This document shows, piece by piece, positions 25,497-37,580 of a stretch of DNA of 60,000 nucleotides. Below the pieces are notes generated by a model. That model was not told the DNA's origin and made no database searches. It saw only the letters and a list, made by a program, of their open reading frames with translations. The DNA comes from Tubiluchus corallicola. Taxonomy: Eukaryota; Priapulida; Priapulimorpha; Priapulimorphida; Tubiluchidae. Both the position numbers and the translations under genes were made by a program. Position 1 is the first letter of the stretch; each line of letters starts with the position of its first letter. The stretch lies in NCBI GenBank assembly GCA_030141605.1, contig JAQGDQ010000139.1, forward strand, positions 312,001-372,000. The letters run 5' to 3'.

Positions 25497-28400
25497 CATA
25501 TCATATGTATATTTTGACAGGATCGCTTGAGTGATAAACCTGAACTTCCCAAAAGATTACCAGGTAATAATTGAAAATAATATATTAGTGCAATAGTTCG
25601 TATGACTAACATCTTTTAAAAATTTTGTTGTGTGTTGAGTGTCATTTTATAATGGCATGTCAATGGTTACTTTTACCAAGTTGATCTGTAGTTCATTATA
25701 ATGCTGCTAAATCTGTTGAAACTTACACCAATAGTTTGGATATCTACTAAATTTATATACATATTTTGTTACTTAATTTTCAAATGAGATATTTAAAGCT
25801 GTTTGATTAAAACAGTCAGGTATGGTGCAAATTTGTATTCGATTATGTACTTGATTTAATGTAGGTATAGAATATTCGAACAAATGCTTAAATAATTGCA
25901 TTTAAAACCGACTTGAACTAAGTTGTAACAAGCTCAACGATCATAAACAAAATTTGAATGACAGTAGTCCTTCGTGTAATTTGCAGTTATGCAGATTATT
26001 GCATTGCCTGCAGCAGTTGCAAGCTTCCAGTCTAATTTACAGAGCCAGGTCGGTAAATTATCACCGAACCAGTCTATATGAAACGAATTCTAGTACACAG
26101 TGGTGTATAAGGACGATCCTGAATAATTTTGCCGTAGACAACTGTGAAAATAAATGCATCTGTCCTTGAGCACGAATGAATTTCTTTTTATTGTACGCAC
26201 GACTAATAAGTTGTTTATTTTCTGGAAGGACGATCTTTTCCATGCCTTTTTTCACGTATAAGCATATTTCATACTTTAATGATGTCAAGTATCCCTATGC
26301 AATTTGTGATGCTAATTCCATGGGATTATGACACATCTGGCATGATAGCTCAATACATTCCTTTATTGTAAGACAAATGTTTTCTTCATTGTAGAGCATT
26401 ATCAATGTTGAACAAAGGGAGAAATCTAAAAACAAACTTGAGTACTATCACAGCATATTTCAGTCAAAATCAATTGGCTATTGCAGATATGTATATGTAT
26501 ATTGTTTAGGCTTACTTGAGCAAAATTGTCATAAAATTTGACCTTCTCAGTAACAAAACTTCGTAATTTCACGAATTGTCCTATTCTAGCTAATGTTTAA
26601 ATTTTAGGATGTTCATTTTAACATACTTTGAATGCAAGGCATTCTTACTAATAAAAAACTTTTTTTCAGCTGGTCTATCGGGTATTGGTGCTGGTTTAGG
26701 ATTACATGGTAACAGAATAACAAATGTAAAAGAAATGGCTCAAGGTAAATTGTTTATTATAATATTTGTTTGTTAAAGGCCTTTATTTATTATCTGCCTA
26801 CATGGACAGATTTGTATCAAATATTAATCATATTCACCTATTATCATCACTGGTTCATTTTAAGCTTTCTTGTAAATAATGAAGACGTATTTACATTAAA
26901 AGAAACATACTAGTCAGTTAAGGGATTGCTGTTTGATTGCTCATGGTTATTGAAAATGTATTTTAGGTGGTCCAGTAGATGCACCTGCTAATATTTCTGG
27001 CGGAAGCTCTAGTGGACTTGGCATGGGTGGTAGTGGTGGATCACTTGGTGGCATGGGTAAGCATTATTTTATCATATTATTAACTTGTTGCACTAATTCA
27101 ATTTTGACTGTCAACTACAATATGTTGGTGTTCAGCAGTATCATGACGCTAATTTACGTCTGTAGTTTTTGAAAAGATTTCGAAGCTGTACTTAGCGTCG
27201 TCATCAAAGTGATTTGGGCGATCTTTTAATGCTTTAAAATTTGTTTTACTTTGTGTGTGTTTTACAATAGGATATGATAATCCATTGCAAATCATAAATA
27301 GTGGGATGTACTCTATTACATTTTTGTGAATATTATGCTATTGCACTTAATTATTATTCCTTATTTTTATTGAGCTTTGTTTCATTTGATTGAGTTTGGA
27401 TATGTAAAACTTGTTTTATTTGAATAATAGGAAAGAAATCACTGCCTTGATGATGTGTTAGTGTGGTGTGGCCTCATATTTAAGTACCGAAATTCCTTGT
27501 AAATTTATTTTGTATAAATAAAATACTTTGTATTATTGCATTTGGTTAAATTTTATGGTTATTAATAGCCAAATTGTTGCATAACTAAGAAGCGATTTTT
27601 ATATTTTTATTTACACCAGGTCTGGGTGGTACCAGCATGGGAATGGGAATGGACATGGCTAATTTAGGAGGAGGTGGTGCTGGGGTTGCAGGTGGTGGAC
27701 TTGGTAGTTTGGGGGGAGGAATGAGTGGTAATTTGGGAGTTGCAACAAGTGCTGGTCTTGGGAGCAATGCTCTGTCGGGTTTGGGTAGCAGTTTGGGTGG
27801 CCTGGGTGATTTGAGTAATCTTGGAAGTAATACAGGACTAACTGGTCAGGGCCTCACATCTGGTTCCTTAGGAGGTGGCGGTCTGAGTGGACTAGGTAAC
27901 CTAAGTGGTATAGCTGGTCTTGGAAGTGGTTTGGGAGGTAATTTGGGAAACCTGTCTGGGATGGGTTTGGGAACAGGTCTTGGATCAGCAGGTTTGAACA
28001 TGTCACAGCAATCCGGCATGGGTGATTTTAGCATGCGAGATCGATTAGGGCGGGATCGCGATCGAGGTATGGACAGAAGAGACAGAGATGGAATGGACAG
28101 AGGCGGAAGCGACAATACTGTATTTATTAGAAATGTGAGTGTCAATTTCTGTTCAATTTTTATGTAATACTATTAATTCTCTAGGTATATTTATTTATGC
28201 ACTCTTATTTTTTTATTTATATAATGTGCTATTTCCTTAGCAACCACTGAAGCATTTGTCACAAATTCAAACGGGTTGTTGAGTCTGGTGGTTTACTTTT
28301 CAATTTTGGGCACGTGTGAGGAATAAAATCATGTTGAAGTGATCACCAAATTAATGTTGGTTGTAAAAATGGATGAACTATGAGTTAAATTTAATGCAAA

Positions 28401-29801
28401 TAAATGTTTTTTCAGCACTAAACAAAGTGTGGTAAATGTGAAATAAGCATTTGGGAAAAGTTAATTTAGTGTCAAAAATTAAACACCAAATTTTTTTGAG
28501 AATAGTCAATAATTAATGACAAATCATGAGTTCTCTGGTGAGTTTTTATGATAATGTTTTTTTTTGCAGCTTCCATTTAGCGTAACTTGGCAAATGTTGA
28601 AGGAAAGGTTGCGTGAAGTTGCTGATGTGAAATATATAGAGATGAAGAGTAAAGGCTGTGCAACCGTCTCGTTTTTTTCAAGAGAAGATGCTGATCGTGT
28701 CATTAGTATCCTTTGTTTGCTGCATTTTTTGTGATGGTCAGTGAGTGATTAACTATCTGTTATGTTGGGTTTGGTTATTTTGATAGTTTGGGGGCGAAAG
28801 TGCATTTAATTCAATAATTGTGAATCTCTTATATTAATATTCTTGGTATATATATATATTTATTTATTTATTTATATATATATAAGATTCGAGGCTACAG
28901 CCCGGACGAGGGCACCATTTGCGGCGATCTACATATCAAACGAAAGGTCTCGATCTAGTGTCTTCTCATTGATGGTTTATTTTTCGAATCGGGCCCACAG
29001 CGAGGAAGGGGAGGCGAAAAACCTCCAAAAATGGCCATTTTTCGGCCGTTTTTTGCAAAAGTTATACGGCTGAGATGTAGAGAACGGGAACGGGCCGAGG
29101 GGGGTACTGAGTATGGATAGATAGCCCGTTCAGCCGTGGGTGTCATAGGCCTATTTAGAATTCCCAAGAGGGCCAGGGCGCCCCGCAACGGGCGTTTTCC
29201 CGGCCCCAACTCGCGATTTTTTCGAAATTTTGAGCAAACAGCCTGCGGGAAAAACGTTCTAGCGGCGCCCGGTGGTACTCTCGGAAGGAGATATATAGAT
29301 CTTTACAAAGAAGAAGAACGGGGCTACACGATGATGTGGGATATATGTTAGGGCAGGTCCACCGAGAGGAGTACTGGCGAGTTAATTAGAGGTTCCATTT
29401 TCGGCAATTTTCGCTTAGAAAACTGCTGATGCAAAGGCATTGTTGTGACGTCATCCATTGTACTCTGCTGTAATCTTATAGCTTTAATTCAGCAAAAAGC
29501 TGCAACAGGCTTTGCGTTAGTTAAACAAACTGTAGGCATGATGTTACGGGCTTTGCGTTATAAATGTGGACTAGGTAGGATGTTCGCGTGTTATTGATTA
29601 TACGTGGTTTTTTACGCAAAATCTTTTGCGGGGCGTTTGTGTAATGTTAATTTAGAAGATCCAAAAAAACTTTGCTCTATTTTGGTATTTTTGACATTTA
29701 AATACCTGCTGTTTTTCCTTAACATTCACTCTGTAGATTTGATGAATGGTGTACGGATTGATGGACGGCAAATAGAGGTTCGTTTTGATCGTTACAATTA
29801 A
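20014..29801 (+). CDS. HNRNPM: hnRNP M / MYEF2-type RNA-binding protein (11 coding exons, 643 aa)
   Basis: Nuclear pre-mRNA-binding protein of the hnRNP M family, which acts in splicing. Coding exons: 20014-20057, 22089-22291, 23017-23156, 23951-24367, 24653-24856, 25521-25563, 26670-26744, 26967-27056, 27620-28134, 28570-28705, 29737-29801. They sum to 1932 nt with phase closed at every junction. The order is: Arg/Ser/Asp-rich N-terminus (15-55); RRM1 about 60-129 (RVYVSNIPYDMKW, RGCGVVEF); a Gly/Met-rich linker about 135-250; RRM2 about 262-336 (CKVFVANLDYKV, KGIALVEY); a second long Gly-rich linker about 340-560; RRM3 about 570-643 (NTVFIRNLPFSVTW, GCATVSFF) ending at FDRYN and TAA. Three RRMs with two low-complexity linkers is the hnRNP M layout; the human protein is about 730 aa. 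The last intron is U12-type. Vertebrate MYEF2 is a paralogue, so the symbol is for the family. Confidence 0.93.
20471..20612. repeat. Two imperfect copies of a ~70-bp repeat with GAA-rich ends, hnRNP M intron 1
   Basis: Each copy reads from ATCA(A)T(T/C)AGAGAT through ACCATCC(C/T)(A)CA(C/G)TTCAG to an AGAAGAAGAAG run and GTGAC. Copy borders fall near 20540. Confidence 0.75.
21162..21652. mobile_element. hAT-like MITE in hnRNP M intron 1
   Basis: The terminal inverted repeats are TAGTGATGTGCGAT (left) and ATCGCCCATCACTA (right), one mismatch over 14 bp. The flanking 8-mers TTATCCGG and TTCTCTGG agree at six of eight positions, consistent with an aged 8-bp target duplication of the hAT superfamily. 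The element is 491 bp without coding capacity. Confidence 0.65.
22325..22372. repeat. (AT)n microsatellite, hnRNP M intron 2
   Basis: An uninterrupted AT dinucleotide tract of about 24 units starting about 35 nt after the exon 2 donor. Confidence 0.95.
25463..25492. repeat. (AT)n microsatellite, hnRNP M intron 5
   Basis: An AT dinucleotide tract ending about 30 nt before the acceptor of the 43-nt exon 6. Confidence 0.9.
28706..29736 (+). other. U12-type (minor spliceosome) GT-AG intron, last intron of the hnRNP M gene
   Basis: The donor reads GTATCCTTT (28706-28714), the U12 GT-subtype consensus. The branch site TTCCTTAAC (29715-29723) matches the U12 consensus, with its adenosine about 14 nt before the terminal AG (29735-29736). 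There is no usual polypyrimidine tract. Splicing joins RRM3 in frame (VI-N-LMNG). The intron is 1031 nt and splits the third RRM. All other introns I traced have U2-type borders. Confidence 0.92.
28887..29375. mobile_element. GC-rich insert of unknown type inside the U12 intron
   Basis: By eye this block is close to half G+C, against about one third around it. It begins directly after a TA/TTTA microsatellite (about 28847-28886) and fades into AT-rich intron after about 29375. It contains a 16-bp perfect palindrome (AAAAATGGCCATTTTT near 29027-29042) and several CGGCC/GGGCC clusters. Open frames exist on both strands but resemble no protein I know. Probably an inserted repeat; the type is not recognised. 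Confidence 0.45.
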
Positions 29802-30850
29802 TTGTGAATCGTGGTTCGTTGTTTGCACTCTTGAATCTTCATGTCTTTGATTGTCAACAGCCATGGTTTATCATCAGCATTCCGCAGTGTTGTTAACTCG
29901 GTTTTTCCCGATTTATTTTTGCCTAGGCGACTTTCTATTTGTCTGTCTGGCGATTTTGTTTTCATGATGGACTGATGGTTGGTTTTTCGAAAAACTGTCT
30001 GTGTCGTACCAACTCGCATGGGCACTTCTTTACAATCATTACTGAATTTTGCGATGTATTTGTGAGGCTTTAGATAGCTTGACTGCTGAAAAGAAATGTT
30101 ATTAGATCTCAAAAGGTGCTTTTACGATCGGCAAATTTGATTTTATCTGTTAAAGGGATGGGCATGGCTTATTTTAATTGCAGGCAAATATTTTGTGTTT
30201 GTTTTTATCTGCCAAAGTTACTGATTTGTCAGAAATTTCAGTGTTTATGAAGACATGCCTGGTATGGAGACTAATATCGCACTTTTTGTATTTTATAAGT
30301 TTGCGTCATACAGTTATTGTGCATTTATGTTGCGTAATTCACTTTCCCATTGTGCAAAATTTCTCATTTTAGGGAAAATGTTACCTGCAAAATGAAATAA
30401 GGCACTTTTACCTTGCTTCTTGTCATGGTTGTAAACCTTTTGTTAACTGTAAGTCCAGATAAACTGTTTATCATATTTTTTGTGAGTTTCTTCTCATTTC
30501 TACGTGAGATATTCAGCGTTTGAATCAGTTCTTTAGCTAATTATTTTGGTGGATTCTGAGGTGTTTCAAAAATTTCAAAAAAGGATGTTTTGTATGCGGA
30601 CAAGTGTTACTCATGTATTTGCAAGTTTATTACAGCTATAGTTTGTGTATCTCGTCTTGTCTTTTGCACATTCAAATTTGGAATTGTAGTCATCTCACAT
30701 GTATATCTTAGGTTTTAATTGTTCGATATTTTGTCATTGTTTGCTTTGGCCATTGTTCATCGTATTGGTGACAACTGCCGAAAAAACTTATATTCATAAT
30801 GCTGTTCATTGTCAGTCTTTTATGAGAATAAATATTTCAATTTCAATTTA
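29802..30850 (+). other. HNRNPM: Predicted 3' UTR of hnRNP M with polyadenylation signal
   Basis: The stretch after the TAA stop has no credible coding sequence. The first AATAAA on the plus strand is at 30827-30832 and is followed by T-rich sequence, so the UTR would be about 1.05 kb. Short frames on the minus strand here are uninformative. Confidence 0.6.
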
Positions 30851-33800
30851 ATATACTTCGTAATGCTGTATTGTTTATTGTTTTATATCATTATATATAG
30901 TTATAGTTTCAAGAGTTTGCCGATTGGTTGCACATCATTTACATAGTATTTAAAATGCGTTGTAGTACAGTAAGTAGTAGGTTCATGGATTCAGTTACCA
31001 ATAGTTGTTATCTAACTGTGCTTCTTATTCTAGCAGTATAGCTTCGGAAAACTCTTAGTATTTCAAAAATATGGTCTTGACCGAGACCCAAATTCTTTAT
31101 GGAGCACTATACCCCATGTATTTTCAACTGCATTGCAGCATGCTTGTTAATCTGGTAACGAAACCTTGTACCGTATTTCTTATTCAGGACAGACACGGCT
31201 TAGAATTGTCCCTAGGTGTTAATGGCTATAATTGCATTAGTTTAGCATCGTCTGTTAAAAGAGAAATAGAAAGGAAGCTTCAAACTTAATTTTAGGAAAT
31301 TGAAATGAAGTTGTGGAACAAATAACCAGTTGCCTTCTCTTGTTGGAACTTGTTTTGGTGAGAATTTCATGATACGATGCTGAATCATTAATTGTAGCGA
31401 AGTTTTAATTGAACGAGTAGCTAGTTCCTCTTTCTTGTTGGAACTGGTTCTGGTGAGAATTTCATGATACCTTGCTGAATCATTAATTGTAACAAGGTTT
31501 TAGTCGAACGAGTAGCCAGTTCGCTTTTGATGGAAGTATTCTGGCTGCATCATGTAAACCATTTCAGGTTTTCTTTTTTGCTACCGGAAAAATCAGTCTT
31601 TGGTCTTTTTCCTAGCAGCTAAATTTTCACATCTAATGTTTTCCAATGAGATAATAAATGTGCCATTTATTAGTTATCTTTAATATTTAATGAGCTAGTT
31701 TGTTGGAGAAGTTAGCAGAGCTCATTATCACACTTCCTTATTGTTTACGATTCACTTTGTGCCCCTGCTAAGAAAAACTAAAATTCACTGTATTGTGGTG
31801 AAGCCATGGTGGTAGCCATTCCTTAGTTTGAGCCTTAGGGGTTGTGTTTCCGGAAATGTATGCTATTTGATTAGCAGGTGCAAGTACTGAACAATTCATA
31901 TATATATATATATCAGGTGGCACAAAAAATGTGCCAAAGTTTTAACCACTATGTTATAAGAAGATAATGATGGAATTTCTTGAAAATTAACACACTGATG
32001 TTACATATGCTTATATGTATAAACAGCGGAAATTTTAGGTCATTCCCTTAGATTTTTCCTATGATACAGAAATCTGTGTGTCATTATTGTTAAAATTGAC
32101 AGCAGTGCTCTGTGTCCACCGTTCTCACTGCAAACTAGATGAATGCGTTTCTTGTAACTGCTGTGATAGTTCCTTACTGCTTTGAGAGGCATTTGTTCCC
32201 TGTTCTCAAAGTTTTGCATTTAGTTCCTCCACATCAGATGGCCCTGTACAGCACAACCATTGTATGTTTTCTCTGGGAATTCAAGATAGCTTATTTCATA
32301 TTATTAAGTTCCATTTTTTCTTAACAGCAAATCTTTACCAATACTATTTTCTGTGATTAAGATCACTATGTAAGCTGGTTGATTTCTTTGTTGTTTTGCT
32401 GTCATATGTTGAGTGCCTTTTACACATTGGCTATTTTTCAATTGCTGATTAGCTGATTTATCCGGCATTTAAATTTTTAACACGGAAAAGTTTATTGGTC
32501 ATCACTGAAAGAACGACTAAAACTGTGAATTTGTAACCTTTACAGCTAAAAGTCAGTGTGTTGTAGTATTGCGCTAAGAAATTTCAACTTTAACTAGCTT
32601 CTAATAAACACCAGATGGAATAATAATTCAGTGCTTGATAGTATGCTAAATTTTGGTTGTATGTAAATGGATTTAAACAGAGTAGCAGTTAATCACAAAA
32701 ATTTACTCTTGGTATATCAAAGCATTTGTTTACTCCAGGTCATATGTCTTGAGTCTTTTATGTATCCACATTACTAAAAGACCAACTGTGAAGACAAAGT
32801 TATTCTTTTCAGTTGCTTTGTTACCACTTTGACCTCTTTTTCGTGGTGGAGTTCCAAAATTGAATTGACAAATATCTCACATACTAGTGTGAATGTTGAC
32901 ATTCCAGTTTAGTAGTCTTTACTAGCCTAATTGTCTTATTTGTTGCTAACAATAAGGAGGTTGCTCAACAACAACAACATTATTATTAATGTGATGAAAG
33001 TGTTTGTTAATCATGCAAATTCCTTGGACTGTGAGAGATAAAATTTTACTAGTGGAGTTGGCAAAGCCTGTGATGTATTATGGTCGAGGGACTCGCTGAA
33101 TTCCAGAAGTGTAAATAAAAAATCTGATTGTCAGTGGACGCAACATTTATTCTAGTTCCCTTGCAGTTTTATGATGACTTGTGCAAACCTCCGATCTGCT
33201 TTGAACTGGTGAAGGTTTTCGTTTTGCTAGAAAATGATAGTAGTGGAATTCAGAATGGCGGATCCAAAGTATGACTCCATCAACTGATATGGTATTTGTT
33301 CTACATATATTTCTATAAAGTTTGCTGATGATTCATTTTGGATTCTTGTAGACGATCCATTGTGAATCCATGGAGTCTTGGACTTTTTAGGTTATTTCCT
33401 AGCAAGAACAATAGCTACAGCAACATCCAGATGAGTAGCGATTTGACCCGAGACCTCAACCAAAAATGACCTATAAATAACTATTAAGTTGAATCCGCTC
33501 CCAGTTTTATAGCAGCAACCAGGCTTTGCAAAGTTTTTGGTTAATTAATTAAAACCAGTTCATTTCATAACGATAGCCGTGCAGTCTCCTATTGTGATAA
33601 TAGTCTTATATTGTCAACCAGTGTGATGGATGATGTAATTGCGATGTTCCGTTATTTGCTTTCATTTGACAAATAGATGACAAGGCCTCCCATATGCTCT
33701 TGAGACTTATGTTTGCCGACCACTGGATGAATGTTGTTTTTGCAGTTCATTTGTCCTCGACTTTGTTCTAAACCGCTCTCAAAGCAGTTGGTACAATGAA

Positions 33801-36150
33801 TGTTTTTGGTTGAAACAGGAACTGCTCTTTTTCTCACTGTATTTATTTAGTAATACTTGCATGTTTAAGTTGTTACAGTGAACTGTGATCAGTCTGTCTT
33901 TTAGAACATCTAGCTCACTCAGTACATGTTATTATGAACAATATTAGTTCATCCAAACGAGTTTAACTCGATATAATTACAAGTGCTCTATGGTTTAGCT
34001 TTTTGCGTGATATCATGGGGGAAAAAGTTTTCGTAGCAACGCAACGACTGAGGAAGATTATTGCACTTGACATCATGCAGTATTTTGATGTCACGTGCAA
34101 TAAATTCACACTTCATTACCTGTTAAAAATGTTTGAATGTAAAGCAGGTAGATACACTTGTTTGTGAGGCATTACCTTTTCAACAAGAATAAAGACTTAA
34201 AATTCAAATTTCAGTGAAATTTTACCAATCTGTTCTTGACAAAGAAGTTATCATCTGTCTTTAGAATGTAGAAGAAAGGATTTAAAAACAATCACATATT
34301 GGTGTTCAGGGTAGCGGTATGAAGTTATGTTTTTGATCAGTTGGATGTCGTATCTCATTTGGTATTAACGGCTATGATGACAATGATGAGCTATTGAAAT
34401 CTGCACATTAATGCAAAACTTTGCGTGGTGGCACAAGTTCATGATTCATCGCAGACTTGTGTCATCAATGAATGGTCGAGTGACTTCATATTTTACCCAT
34501 TTGTTTGCTATCATATATATGTGTCAGTTTTATTTATTTCATTTTTAGGTAAGTAATTTTTGTCTTTACTTCTACTGTTATAGAAATTTTTATTCGAAGG
34601 CTACAAAAGGCAATCAATTCCATTGAAAAAATAATTATATACAGACTCACTGTATGGCAGTTCTTTACACCAATCTTCAATTTCGGCCACTTTCTAACTA
34701 ATATAAAATATTAATTTCTGATTTTGGATTCATTGAATTTCTTGTTGCTCGGTTTTTCATTGTCTAGAAAATGGTGGTGGTTGTCCCAGCAAAATATTTG
34801 TTACTGAAATACGGAAAAGATTTTTAAGACTTATTGATAAATTTTACAAAAGGCATATCATTGCATTGGGCTTAAACCAACTCATCTTTAATCGTAATTT
34901 TTCAGGCATGTCTCATAAACATAGATCAGTTTAGAGTTTTTCTTTCTAGTCAATTTAGATTTTGTTTTGCTCAAAGTGATTGGTTGTTAATTACTAATTA
35001 AAAATGATGTTTTTGGACATTTTTGGCTGTTTTTTCTGTTAACGATTACTGATCTTCAGAGTAATTGCAGATCAATAATTTGTTTTTTGCCACTTCCACT
35101 TGCTTTTTGTCTTTTATCAATGGTGCTTGGTTTATTCAGAACTAATTGTAGCACATCCAATAACTGTTCAGCCAATTCACGAGTCGTTTAAGAAATTTTC
35201 TCAAGTCATAGTTCGTAGTTATTGCGGTATACATTAATTTCATAGCGGTGCAGGCATTTGGTGGTCAGTTCCGGTTAATTCATAATCTCAAAAATGCAAT
35301 CATTAGTCATTGTCTGATTAAATATTTTGTCCGTGTTCCAGTATTTTTTTCCTTTGTTAAATATTTTTGCTCTATCTAAAATTGAGTTTCCATTCCGTGA
35401 ATTGTTTGTATTGATCCTTTGACTGAAAAAAGGTCAATATTCTCGGGTTTTATAATTTTTTGGAGAAATCTAAACATTTTTTGCGCTTCAACACAACAAA
35501 AATCGTCGCGCGCTTTCTTTTCTGTGATATACTGTGTGTTGGTTGTATTGGAATTTTTTTGCTGTGGAAGCTTTTTCATAGTCTGTATTTTTCATTAGGA
35601 TCTGGACATCATTCACATTGTCTTTTAACTAATTGTCCGTAAGTCCCTTCTATGGTTGTGTTGTGATACACATTTGAAATTCCGGGTAAGTATTAGTTTT
35701 GAAGCTTTGTAATGTGTATTTTAGAAGAAAGTTTCATTATATTAATTTTTAAGCTTGATTATTTTAAACTTGGAGACATCTCCAAAAATGTTACTTTCTA
35801 AGCACTTCTACTGTAGTATTATTGGCATTACATGTACCAAAGCTTTTAAGAATTTGTTATTAAATTATTTATTTGAAAGAAAGCAACCCAAAACAATGTT
35901 TCGATCACAATATTTAATAAAATTCTATTTTATTATAATATTCTTGTGTTCTTCTAGTATTTCAATTTTTCAAACCAAACAAACTGTGTGGACATAAATT
36001 TTGTTACACAACTGCTTTTACAAGGTGTGGTGGACGTGAGACAATTGTACAACTTGCACAATTGCTGCTGTGTTTTGGGCAAATAATATTTACACATTTA
36101 GACACTTAGACACTAAAAACAGGAGACAAGATTGTGTCTTGTGTTTGGTG
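30851..36150. other. Gene-free AT-rich interval
   Basis: Apart from the ~95-bp duplication, a short TA tract near 31900 and A/T-rich unique sequence, I see no exon-like, RNA-gene or transposon signal. Open frames are short and biased to Phe, Leu, Ile and Cys. Confidence 0.5.
31325..31535. repeat. Two copies of a ~95-bp tandem repeat
   Basis: TGTTGGAACT...GAGAATTTCATGATAC...TGCTGAATCATTAATTGTA...GAACGAGTAG occurs twice, at about 31341 and 31436, followed by a third partial start. It lies just downstream of the hnRNP M polyadenylation site. Confidence 0.85.
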
Positions 36151-36159
36151 AGCATCTAG

Positions 36160-36445
36160 TGTTTGAATTTGATTCAAATGAGTTTTTTAATTCAAATTCA
36201 ATTCACACATAAAATTATGGATTCGAGTAATTTATCACTTCAGCTGCAAAACTTTGTTTAAAACAGCAGACAGTCAGCGCAATTTAGTTGTGATTTCTGT
36301 GCACAATTTTTAACAAAATCAAGTAATATGCATAAACTTTGCGAGACATTTTTTATCAATAACTCGAAAAACTTTAAAACTGAATTCGATTCAGATTCAA
36401 AATCTTGAAATTCGGTTTGATTCCAGTTCAAAAGTAAAAAAATTT
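36160..36445 (-). mobile_element. Interspersed AT-rich repeat, copy A (TTCGAATTCG-type ends)
   Basis: Read on the minus strand, this copy shares AAAATTGTGCACAGAAATCACA(A/G)CT in two adjoining parts with the plus-strand copy near 42560-42880. Also shared is the downstream part (GAATTACTCGAAT...ATAATTTTA...GAATTGAA). Both ends are rich in AATTCGA/TTGAAT inverted motifs. Probably a MITE; the superfamily is unknown. Confidence 0.6.
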
Positions 36446-37139
36446 GATTCAGCCATACTGCATAGTAGCAATAGATCTGTTTAGTTACACTGCATCATTG
36501 GTAGCATCAAAACATCATGAAAAGTTAGTTTGTCAGCTGGTAAAGAAGTGCCGCTGTGCCAACAGCAGTTTATCACAATAAATGACTGAAACTGAATGTA
36601 TCATCAATCTGTCACATTATTATAACCGAATAGGGGCCGGCAAAAGGGCAAAGCTACCTAGGCGATTATCTAGAGCCTCGCGCTTTGACCCTCAAAATTT
36701 ATTTACGTTTCCTATCAGCTTACAGAGCGTATTTGATGCGAATCCCCGAATCCATTCGCATCAACGTCCATTACAGTGAATCTAGTTAGATTCATATAGA
36801 TCTTGCCAGAATGCTACAAAAATAAAGAAATACTGGCACTAATCTTACTTTTTCACTATTTACCTTACGCTAACACGTACGCTGCCATATTGCGCTTGCG
36901 AAGTCACTTAATTGCTTACTACAACTGCTTTAGATTGTGAGCGATTTTGCCTCAAGGAAAGCCTGAAGTTATTTTTCTTCAGTATATTCATTTGTGTGTT
37001 TTTTTAATTCAGTGTATACAGTTTAGTAGGCACTAAAGAATTGTATTAAAAATTGTATATTTGAATAAATAATGTTCTTTTCATTTTAGTTAGGAAATAG
37101 ACTTATTTGTCTTGAAATTCACAGAATTTGCCTTATTTT

Positions 37140-37580
37140 TCAGAATTTTTCTGGGGGCTTCGTCCCTCTAACCCCCCACTAGGGAGCTCTGCCCTGGACC
37201 CAGTTGTGGACTTTGCCGCCAAACCCCTCCCTTAGGACCTCACATTTCCTCCCACTGGCCCTGAACCGTCACCTGGCTGTATTATCATCAATTTATCACA
37301 CTAGTGTGGACTAAGGGGTCACCTAGCAAGTATCATCATTCTGCTGCACTATTCTGGACCGAACAAGGCGAACAGGTCATCGGGCTGTATCATCATCATC
37401 AATTTATCATGCTATTGTGGACCGAAGGGTCACCTAGCTGTATTATCATCAATCTATCAAACTACTGTGGACCGAACAGCTCACCTAGCTGTATTATCAT
37501 CAAATTATCACACTATTGTGGACTGAACAGGTCACCTAGTTGCATTATCTATCTATCATACTAATGTGGGCCAAACATTT
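37140..37580. repeat. GC-rich leader followed by a ~51-bp minisatellite
   Basis: A GC-rich stretch (GGGGGCTTCGTCCCTCTAAC, CCCCACTAGGGAGCTCTG) at about 37153-37205 precedes five to six units of about 51 bp. The unit contains TGTGGACCGAACAGGTCACC and AGCTGTATTATCATCAATTT. Units near 37490 and 37540 are the cleanest; the second is expanded. Confidence 0.8.

Noticed and set aside
27585-28145. Minus-strand proline-rich frames opposite hnRNP M exon 9
   Set aside because: Antisense shadows of the Gly-rich linker.
28843-29351. Open frames on both strands of the GC-rich island
   Set aside because: High G+C lowers stop frequency; the translations match nothing recognised and lie within an intron.
37304-37564. 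Plus-strand 86-codon frame rich in HH and II
   Set aside because: Translation of the 51-bp minisatellite.
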